Source of the DNA: Thamnaconus septentrionalis
Lineage: Eukaryota > Chordata > Actinopteri > Tetraodontiformes > Monacanthidae
Direction: 5' to 3'
NCBI GenBank assembly: GCA_009823395.1
Contig: CM020509.1
Coordinates: 13,080,001-13,144,000 of the forward strand
Length of the DNA stretch: 64,000 nt
Shown: positions 54,955 through 64,000 of the stretch, piece after piece
Layout of the letters: each line of letters starts with the position of its first letter
How positions within the stretch are numbered: position 1 is the stretch's first letter
Program-made: the position numbers and the translations under genes
Notes under the pieces: model-generated
What the model was told of the DNA's origin: nothing
Database searches by the model: none
The model's input: the letters and a program-made list of their open reading frames with translations, nothing else

Positions 54955-57900
54955 ATTGGTTAAGGAACAAGTAAATTAGTTTCACTCAGCTTTCTTGTAC
55001 CTATCCAGTCTCTGTTTTCACTTTTTAGTTTGATTGTTTAATTTGACGGTGCTCCATAAGTGACTTATTGTTTAGTATTCAGTGAGGACAGTGACATTTT
55101 TTTTTTTAAAATCATTATATTGGACCCTGTTAAATGCAACAGCAATTGTCAATACAACCGACATCTGTTAGAGCTATATGCCCAAACATAAATTCTATGC
55201 TAATATCATTATCTGGTAAAATGGGGTGGGTGGAGCATGTCTGGGAATTTAGCACTCCTTTGATGGCCAAGGCAGGCTGCCTCCAAAACCATCCAGCAAC
55301 AGTGCAAATTCATCACCATCTGTCAACGATCAGAGCCGTAATGATCTGTCGTGAGAAATAGATGGTGTTTGGTATGCTGCAGGGGGGAGATGTGCCGGCT
55401 CGAACTATCTCTCATTTTACCTGCTTGTCACGTCCAAGTTCCATGTTCAGATAAGGAGAGATGGTAGGATGTTGAATTGAATAAAGTTGTGTAAGGATTT
55501 GGATTATATTGAAGCTTTTGATTTTGTGAGTAGAATGGCACCTACATTGTGTTGTGTCTTCTCATGGTTTTTTTTTTTTTTTTATTCGAGAGGGTAGTGG
55601 GTGGGGAGTTTGGTAGGTAAGTGAGGGGACAAGTGGAGGGCATGAACCAAAACAGATGCCTGCAGGGTCAGTGGTTGTACTTTTCCCATCTGTAGGTATC
55701 TATTTTAGTCGAGGGGGGAGTGAGTTTCTAGGGGGATTCAAGGACACAGGACACAGTCATGATTGTCAACACATGGAGGTGTAACTATACTCCTTGAAAA
55801 AAAGACAATAGGTTTGTGCCAAATCAAACACGTCTTTACAAAATAACAAAATGCAGTATCCTATTCGCACGCAATCTGAATGATCTAGCTTCCTGCCTGC
55901 TAATGGCTGAACTTTTCCTTTGGTATTTTTACGATCCCACATCTTAAAGGCAGCTCCAGTGGTATGATCTCACATATTGACATACACAAAAGAGTAAACA
56001 TTGTGATTTTGGAGATGCTTCTTGCCGACGACAACACTTGTCGTATTTGTTGTATTTTTGGATTTGGTTTGGATTTTTATTGTTATCATGCTCTTGTCAT
56101 GGTATTTGGTCATAGCTACTGCTCACAGGAAAAAAAAAAAAAAGGCACTGAAGTTAAGCACTGCCAGTAATGGACATATGTGATGTGGGACACTAGTAAT
56201 GGGTGCGATAAGGAGGAGTTTCATCATCCATTATCAGACATCGTGTTATGTGGAAAAGACCAATGCCCAAAATTGAAAAGCATTTTAAGTTTACACAAAT
56301 CAAACCACTGTGAAACCTGTTAAAGAAAAAAAAGAAAAAGTGTGTCTGTCCTTGAAAGAGATATTGGCTCTACAGTAAGTGCAGCTCTTAACACAGAAGG
56401 GGAATTACTCCTTAGAGGGAATTATGCAATGCAAACTCTTTGCTGACTGGCTAATCTGCATTTCTAATAATCTTCATACTACGTAGGTGTCTCTGTGTCT
56501 CCCTTTTCCCTATCATATGCTGGTAAAGCAACAAAACAAACAAAAAAAAGCTGCTAAAACCACTCCAGTGACTTATGCACGTCTCATTTCAAACTTCTTA
56601 GGATATGTTGTGTGAATATACAATATATGTGAGCACAAAACTTTTGGTGTCTGCCAACACTCAGACAGTTTGGCTTCATGATATGCCTACAAGTCTTTGG
56701 GGGGTGACGTAGCATGGACATTTGCACACATTTTATCCCACATCTTTTGCTGCCTCATGCCTCTCCAAAGATGCAGCGGATGATTTACAATTCTGCATCA
56801 CCCCATTAAGAGGATTAGTCGTGAATGAAGAGTTGAGTTTGTCATAAATAAAGATGAGGTCTTTTGAGGCACAGGGCAAGACATGCTGCTTGTCCTAAAA
56901 GGATGAACTATCAGCAGTTTATCAGCACAGTGGCTTAAGTCCAATAACCTCAATTTGTGGGGCAGGGCAGAGACTCTGTTTAAATGATGCATTCGAGAGA
57001 GTTAATCCCAAAGGTAAAAGAGTCCAGTTGGCCTGAGACACCGCCGACTGACCCTGAGCAGAATTTCACTTAGAAATCTTTTCTTTTTTTCTCCTTTTTT
57101 TCTTCCAGCAATTGATTTGAAAACTCATTTCTGCAACCTTTGCTGTTACTGCAATGCGAACTAATAAATGCAAGAATAAAGCTGTGCTTCATTGAGCGCA
57201 TACAGCTCTGGAGGAGAGAGCAATCTGGCCCATTTGTCAAAAACACCTTAGACAATAAACCTGCACGCCTACCCTTTACTCCTCAAGGACAGATTACAAG
57301 ATTTCACCATCCATCACTCACAACTTTCTGACAATTGGATGAAAAATCATTTTTGGCAATATATTCCGAAGAACAGACATGATTCCCATACAATTTTTTA
57401 TTTATTAATTTATTTACATTTAATTTGAAACAGGTATCAAATGCAGCTGTTTAGAACATCTGTACCATTATATCTCCAGTTTCAAGCTGGTGCTACATTC
57501 CTGGTTCTAAAAATGACAAGGAGGGTGATGTAAAGGGAGCAGGTTTCATCTCACAGCATAGCTGCAAATCCTTTGGTAACCATTTAACTTAAATCTGCAC
57601 AGCAAAGAGAAAAATTAAAAAAAAAGAAAGAAAAAAAGCTCAGCACTGTATATCAGCAGTATTCCAGCCCGTTGCTCATGCAGTCGAGCTTTAAACAGCT
57701 CTGAAATCACCACATCAGAGCCACAGCCTAGCTCACAGACGGCCTGAAAGGGGAAAGGAAATGGGAAAAGAGGATGAAACTGGGGAGAAGGATGGTGGAA
57801 AATTGATTTTCTTCAGGTCACATTAATCAAATTGACCACAAAAAGGGCATCCTCAGTAGAATGAATTGAATAGAGTTTATTGAAGAAAGAGGTGTGGCCG

Positions 57901-58121
57901 TTGAGGTGCGCTTACTTTGAAGGATGATAATGGAAATGTCTTAAATCTAATGCAGTGAGTGAAGGTAATAAAGCTTTAAACACATTCATCATACTGAGTA
58001 ACATAGATTAATAATTTGTGGTGATTTAAAAAAATAAAAATCACTTTTGCTGTTTTACAGAAATTCAAATATGCGTTTTCTTTTCCTGCTGCAGTTTGGT
58101 AGTCGTTCACAAAATAGAGAC

Positions 58122-58125
<4 letters not shown>

Positions 58126-58161
<36 letters not shown>

Positions 58162-58172
58162 GTTATTATTGT
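58126..58172. repeat. (ATT)n repeat
   Basis: About 15 units with two G substitutions near the end. Confidence 0.9.
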
Positions 58173-58210
58173 TATTGTACAGTGCTTTAAATGCAAGTAA
58201 ATAGAAACTA

Positions 58211-58226
58211 GGCAGTAGAGGGCAGC
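58211..58226 (+). promoter_or_regulatory. CTCF-like motif
   Basis: GCAGTAGAGGGCAGC fits the CTCF core in the plus orientation. Binding is inferred. Confidence 0.35.
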
Positions 58227-58326
58227 CATGTAAAGTATATCACATGGTCGTTGCAATAAACAAATCAAAAATGATGATAAAAGAAGCCCCAGTCCCTTTT
58301 TATGAACTGATAAATAAATAAAGCAC

Positions 58327-58328
<2 letters not shown>

Positions 58329-58383
<55 letters not shown>
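58329..58383. repeat. (ATCT)n tetranucleotide repeat
   Basis: About 13 units. It is complementary to the GATA array at 59,411-59,490. Confidence 0.95.
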
Positions 58384-59410
58384 ATGGCTGAAAAGAACTG
58401 TAATTTTATATGTATTGTATATTATTATATTACATATAAAATATCAGTAAAGTGTATATGTATTTATCTTAGAGATTTTTATTGTGGCCACCGACAACTG
58501 AGAAAAATGAATACAAGAAAAGCAGCATTGTGCCTACTCTTTTGTGTACTTAGGCTAAACTGTTGGTTGCCTGGAAGAATCTTGATTTAAGTACACAGCA
58601 GCCATGACTTGCGCACATTCGATGTAAGAAAAAAAAGAAGTTTGAGGAGATGGACTCAAAAACGGACTTGGTGATTAAAATCTAAAATAAAAAGATTTGA
58701 ATCCAAAACATTTCAAGCCTTAAACCTCAGAGTGTGTTTCAGGAACCTATGAGTGTGTTTCAGGCAGACTCATTCTGTTCTCCTCAAGTGTCTTATTCAC
58801 TTTACCTTTCCTTTAATCTTTGGTAGTCAAACAGAAACGCACTTTGTTCACTTTGACACTCTTTTCCCTCCTGATTCTCGCCCGCTCTTCCTCCACCCAT
58901 CCTTGCCTCTCATTCTCTTTAGACTCTGCACTGTGGCCCAAGAGCAGTCTCGGAGGAACCCTCTTTTTTGTTAAACTTGGTGTGACCCAAATTGTTTTGA
59001 ACAGGATGGGGACCTGCTGCCTGTGATGGAATGCCTCTTACACCGTGCTGAGTGAACAAGCCAAAAAAAGAGGGAGAATAAAAAGGCATACACGCGCACA
59101 CACACACGGACAACATATACGACAAGTCCCTTTTAACGCCTTCTTCTTTCAGAAGTGCAGCGGGGTCAGGTTGCCTTAAAGATGTTGGGAGTCAGGCACG
59201 CAACCAATGCCAAAGTTGCTCCACGGGGAGAACATGGAGATCACTTGTACATTCAGGGCACAAGGGACCTTGATGTTTAAGAGACCAACAGTTGAAGCGA
59301 TGTCGAGCCAATAAATTCACCCAGCTGAAGCCATCTTGATGACACACTTTGTGGCAATCAGTCCTGGGGAGAGCTGTGGCCACTCTTGCACTTTTTGAGA
59401 TAGATAATTA

Positions 59411-59411
59411 G

Positions 59412-59490
<79 letters not shown>
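59411..59490. repeat. (GATA)n tetranucleotide repeat
   Basis: About 19 units followed by GTAGGTCGATAGAT. It adjoins a decayed retroposon fragment. Confidence 0.95.
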
Positions 59491-59504
59491 GTAGGTCGAT
59501 AGAT

Positions 59505-59625
59505 CACACCAACAGACAGCTCACAGTTGCCATTTAAATTGAGGTGCATGTCTAGATTGTGGGAGGAAGACAGAGTACCCACAGAGAAGACCCACGGGCA
59601 TGGGAAGAACATGCACGCTGCATGA
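59505..59625 (-). repeat. Decayed copy of the dispersed retroposon family
   Basis: 'gaggtgcatgtctag', 'gtgggaggaagacagagtac', 'gaagacccacgggcatggg' and 'agaacatgcac' follow the order of the copy at 54,165-54,440. Only the part away from the tail remains; the GATA array stands where the rest would be. Confidence 0.6.
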
Positions 59626-60699
59626 AAACCATTATAAATTCATCACAGCATGAAGATTGACATGGACAAGTTATGGTAATGGAGATTAAGAAGGTAGTGG
59701 GAAGAAGCAATGGAGCAGCTGGAATAAGACAAAGAAAGAAAAAGAAAGAAGGAACTTTAAGTTGAGGGAGAATGAGATGCAGAAAAGGGAGATAAAAGCA
59801 TGACGAGACAAGGGGAGGAGAACACTCTGTACTCACAGCTGGTTGCAGGTAATGGGGTCAACTGGGGGACTTTGGTCTGGAGGTGAGTAGGGTAACTGCC
59901 TGGTGCCTGCAATAAGAACCTGTTTTAAAACTACACCAGGCAAGGCAGACGTGTGTGTACAGTTATGAAAAACACTGATCCCATGTGAAAGAGGTTCCAT
60001 AAAACATAGAAAGGAAGTTGCGGCGGGGGGTAATTTATCTTTGCAGTCGGGATGTGCATATCATCCATCCACCCTCAGCGCCGAGGTGTCAGAATCAAAT
60101 AAAAGAACGAGCGGAGAAAATGAGAAGCAGAGAAGGCAATAAGATTGATAGAGCAATCGAGAGAGGCGAGAGAAATGGGCAAAGTGAGATTTAAACGTGT
60201 ATTAATGGAGTGGGAGGGTAGTGTTGAACATCAAAAACCAGCTGTACTTATTCACATTGATCCTTTAAAAAAATGACTGGCTATAAATGTGCAAATGTGA
60301 GTTAAAAGCATTTGGGCGCGTTGCTTCAAAAACATATATTTGTATGCTTGAGCTAACTAATAATAATTAAAAAGTTGCAGTTAATTCAACTGTTGCTTCA
60401 GCAATGCCATACATAGCAAGTCATGTGTCAGAAGTCAAGGTGCCTGAATTTTGATTATTTAATTACTTATCAACTGCAATAAAACAGTAGACTATACTGA
60501 GCTGCCTGGATGTTTTGCAGGTTTCCAATTAGCTGACATTATTTACATCTGACTTTTTACAATCCCAATACTCCACTACAGCAAAGAAGAACATCAGCGT
60601 GCGCACTCTAAGTGGTAATTTAGCTGCAATACATACTGCAACAGAAAACAACACAAGTTGACAGGTACACAGCTTACAAAGCATTAGTAAACATCTCAG

Positions 60700-61280
60700 C
60701 AAACGATTATTAGCATTTTATTTCTGGGGTGGGCCGCAGGCTCATTTGAATAAACCCTGGCTAAATGTATTAGAGATGATGAAAGGGGTGGGGAGAGGGC
60801 AGTGAGCGCTAGCGCTAGCTAGAGCAGCGAGTGTGTCCCATGAGTCAGGGCTTCACACGAACCCCGGAAGAAGTGTGTGCAGGTGCAGCAGAGGGCTGTG
60901 AAGGCTTTATCATCAAACAAACGTTATTGATTGGAAGCTACAGTCTGATATCATACGCCAGATCACGGCTGTCAATGATCCTCCTTCCTTTTTTCCTCCC
61001 TGTTTTGCCCCTAATGCCCTTTCCCTACATCATGAAAGATTTATTTATCTATTTATTTTTTGGGGGGATTCAGATCGATCGGGAGCGAATAATAGTTGAG
61101 CAAAGGGGCCCCGGCACTCATGCCTCTGTTTTTCTTTCGCACTGACTAACCCTGGCTTTGACTCATACTCGCTATTCATTATTCCATTTGTAATTTATAA
61201 GAACACTTCATTAACATGCATTCACGGGAGGCTATGTTCACTGCATAAACCAGTGTGGACTGAAACGATGCAAAGAAAAA
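60700..61280. promoter_or_regulatory. Candidate conserved non-coding block
   Basis: Two unique segments, about 60,690-60,790 and 61,140-61,270, have the AT-rich, homeodomain-word character of vertebrate conserved elements (ATTATTAGCATTTTATT, CATTATTCCATTTGTAATTTA). They contain no exon evidence. Confidence 0.3.
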
Positions 61281-61689
61281 AAAAACTCTCTCAATCTCTT
61301 TGCCACATATGCAGATGTACGCTGTTTGGCAAGCTAAAACTTTCTAAATTATTATTTGAAAAAAAAAAAATCAAGGTACAAGTGAAAACGTGTAAGAAAC
61401 AGACTATCAAGGCAATGTTTTCTGGTTTCAATTTTACATATTCTGGTATTTTGCTCAGAGAACAAGATAAAAAAAAAAAATGGTTATCAAGATTGGTCAT
61501 CTGTCACCGTTGTACGGATGCGTCCATTTGTCATTCACAGCATAGCAGGTGCCGAGTGATACTGTATTATTCAGTGCAAGATGGACAACCCTCAACCCTA
61601 ACATTAGAAATCTCCTTTCAAGAAAATGAGGGTTTTAAAAATTATTTCAACGGTTAAGCTGCAGAAATAAAAAAAAAAAAAAAAAAAAT

Positions 61690-61800
61690 CCAATTACACA
61701 TGTTCCCCAGGAAAAATAATGAGAATTGAGATGTTATGCAAATTCTGGGTGTACAGACCTGCTGACACCTTTCAGTATAGACAAATAAGCTTTGAAAAAG
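61690..61800. promoter_or_regulatory. Candidate regulatory block with octamer
   Basis: A perfect POU octamer ATGCAAAT at 61,736-61,743 in unique AT-rich sequence next to an A run. Function is inferred. Confidence 0.3.
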
Positions 61801-62394
61801 GAAAAGCTTTCTCCACGTGCTGCATTTCTGTCAGTTCAATCCACAATTAACCTCTTTAGAGCTTCATAATGTTGCCTAATGATTTTTTTTTGTGGAAGTG
61901 GGGGTGGGGTGCAAAAAAGAGTAGTTGTATTTGTAGCAAATTTAATTATGATTACTGCCAGAGAGGATAAAGAGGATGTGGGGGAGAAAAGACAAGACTT
62001 TGTTGATGTCTTCAGTCGACTCTGCTTATAGCAACTGCCTTAGTGGGACAATTGAATTAATTAAATACTGTTTGAATTGATTTTTAATTAATTTTCATCC
62101 ATGCATCTAACTTCCTTTTTTACACCCTATTATATACTTATTTGCCAAGTATTTTTTTTCTTTCTTGTATGCTAATCTTGACTCTTTGTGTATTTGTTTG
62201 TGTTTACTTCCTGTGCTGTGACAACCCTAATCCCAACACTATTGGACCTCAAGAAACAGTTTGACATAGGATATAATAATAACTATGAAAACAAGAAAAG
62301 AAAAAAAAAAACATTACATAAACGTTACTTAGGATACAAGCTGCGTGGTGGAAAAAACAACAACAAACGCAGCATTTTGCTGCAAACAAAAGGA

Positions 62395-62950
62395 AAAAGC
62401 AAATGGCCTCCATTAGCATCCAGTGTTATTGTTGAGCCACAGCTGCTCACTGTGTGGCGCCGACTAATGCCGGTCCTGATCACAGTGCTGCTGTTTTCCG
62501 GCAGGCCGCAAATACACACGTTAAAAATAGATTTTCTACAGAATCACATATAAATCTGCTTGTCACTACCTGAACATCTGAATTGTGAAGAAACATCTAA
62601 TAGGTTGGGCATGCTTGAGATCAGTGAGTAATAGACAGGCAGAGACACCTTCTCTCTGTTTAGAGCATTGGTTTTAATAGATGGAGTCAGAAAAAAAAAT
62701 TGTCACCATAGAAAAATAAAGCTGAACATGTTCAGGAGGCAAAGGGAAGAACTTGGCAGCCATGATTCTAACCTCTTTCTGAGAGGAATGCAAAGTGAAA
62801 TGAGGTTGCCGAGATTGTATTTCATCCAAGGCTCTCTCATTCATCAGTGACAGCCTAGCTGATGGGTATAACCACTGTTTGCCTTTGCCTCTGACCAATT
62901 TAGCCTCCCCATACCTGATGGCCCAGCTCTGTACACTCATTCATTACCAA
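62395..62950. promoter_or_regulatory. Candidate conserved non-coding block
   Basis: Unique sequence at about 62,400-62,525 and 62,700-62,945 with balanced composition and no repeats. Small ORFs cross it on both strands without splice or domain support. Confidence 0.25.
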
Positions 62951-63214
62951 CTCAAGGTGATAAAAAATTCATTTCAAGTTTCACTCTAAGCCAAAACGTC
63001 TCTGTTTAGCTTTAGCATCTCATCAAACCAGGCTGCTGGCCAAGAAGAACATTTGCCGTCCAAGTTTTAACATTTCAATACAAGTATGTTTGCTCACTGG
63101 AGCGCACAGCCATGCATTTCTTTTATTTGTTTCCAAGGTAATGCACCTTCCGATTGAAAAAAAACCCTTCCAAAACAAATAATAAAACTGTGTTTCAAAG
63201 AGGATAAGATACAA

Positions 63215-63250
63215 TACCTCTTCAGGCTCTCCCAGTACTGGATGTAGGCC
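63215..63250 (-). CDS. Possible short internal exon of an unknown gene
   Basis: The minus strand has TTTGCCGCAG acceptor, about 32 bases, then AG/GTATTG donor. One frame reads AYIQYWESLKR and another reads LHPVLGEPEE. The first resembles a fibronectin-III strand but is too short to name. If real, it belongs to a minus-strand gene extending beyond the window or into the 53-63 kb region. Confidence 0.25.
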
Positions 63251-64000
63251 TGCGGCAAACGGATAATAAAGATTGCAAGGTTTTCTAAGTCTTCTCAGAT
63301 TAAAAAAAAAAAGTGTCCCCTAATTAATTACCACTCAGTTGGACATGTGACAGTGTGATAGTTTGTTGCATGATGTACATTTATGTAGCTTTATTTGAGA
63401 AATCAAGTGGTGTTTTTGGCTCACCTAGTAGACTTCAGCCACATCTACTTTTACTTAATGTAACTCAGTAATTTTTAAACACTCAGTTATGTAAGATAAA
63501 GTTGGCACTGATTATTTTATGAGTTTCATTTTTAGTACATTGCCTTTGGTATCAAATTAAGAGTTAAAAAATATCTAAAGTAAATTGTGTGCTTTGATTC
63601 AAAGACAAATGGCTATCATAAAGCGGTTTCTTTTGAAGGTAGGTGAGGTATTTAAGTGACCCTTTGACAGCTTTCACATCTTACTAGTTACGCCTAGTAA
63701 TGAACGTCTTACTTATTATGTTAGTACTCAATAATTAATTTGTTTGTTTGTCCTGCTGAAATGTCATTCTATTTGAGTTAAGCTTACAAATCTTACAGTG
63801 ACATAGCAGTTACATAGTATTAACTGCTGTTATATAGAGAAAATTAGTTTTTAAAAAAACAAACCAAAGTTTTATCCAAAAAGAAACTTTAGCCAAGCTA
63901 ATTCTGATTCTGGTGACAGATGACACCCATGGCAAATGTGACCTTTGCATGCTTGCGGATGGATGCAAGCGAATGGTTATTATCTCCCCTATCACTTGTT

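Noticed and set aside
59192..59383. Minus-strand ORF resembling a transposase fragment
   Set aside because: On reading, no DDE, RNase H or zinc-binding pattern was found and no inverted terminal repeats flank it.

Overview
The window is vertebrate genomic DNA, almost certainly from a teleost fish. Genes are split into short exons with GT-AG introns, dinucleotide, trinucleotide and tetranucleotide microsatellites are very dense, fish-type LINE 3' ends are present, and one gene looks like fgf24, an FGF8/17/18-subfamily member known from fishes and absent from tetrapods. Three protein-coding genes can be rebuilt exon by exon with consistent splice phases. None of them appears as one long ORF.

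Layout. About 1-18,400: no coding gene seen; microsatellite-rich upstream DNA, with several non-repetitive blocks (about 11.7-15.9 kb) whose words look like conserved developmental enhancers. About 18,450-28,200: a secreted fibroblast growth factor on the + strand (5 coding exons, 209 aa), best matched to fgf24. About 28,200-31,170: intergenic. About 31,170-44,710: fbxw11 (beta-TrCP2, an F-box/WD40 ubiquitin-ligase receptor) on the - strand, with 13 coding exons including two frame-preserving exons near the N-terminus. About 46,045-52,760: etf1 (translation termination factor eRF1) on the - strand, 10 coding exons, 443 aa. About 53,260-64,000: no confirmed gene; repeats, a retroposon copy with a clean target-site duplication, conserved-looking non-coding blocks and one possible short exon near 63.2 kb.

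The genes do not form a pathway. The arrangement is informative because FGF18 and FBXW11 are also convergent neighbours in human, so the block looks like an old vertebrate linkage. The FGF sits in the FGF18 position while its sequence reads as Fgf24. The upstream conserved-looking blocks could be long-range control elements of the FGF. fbxw11 and etf1 look like broadly expressed genes with GC-rich promoters.

I found no undescribed multi-gene system. The most useful observations are the fgf24/FGF18 position question, the four possible N-terminal forms of fbxw11, a tandem splice acceptor in fgf24, a hairpin pair beside an fbxw11 splice donor, a palindromic K50-homeodomain site in a candidate enhancer, a six-residue-longer minidomain loop in eRF1, and a datable retroposon insertion. 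All identifications rest on reading and on remembered family sequence; no search was run.
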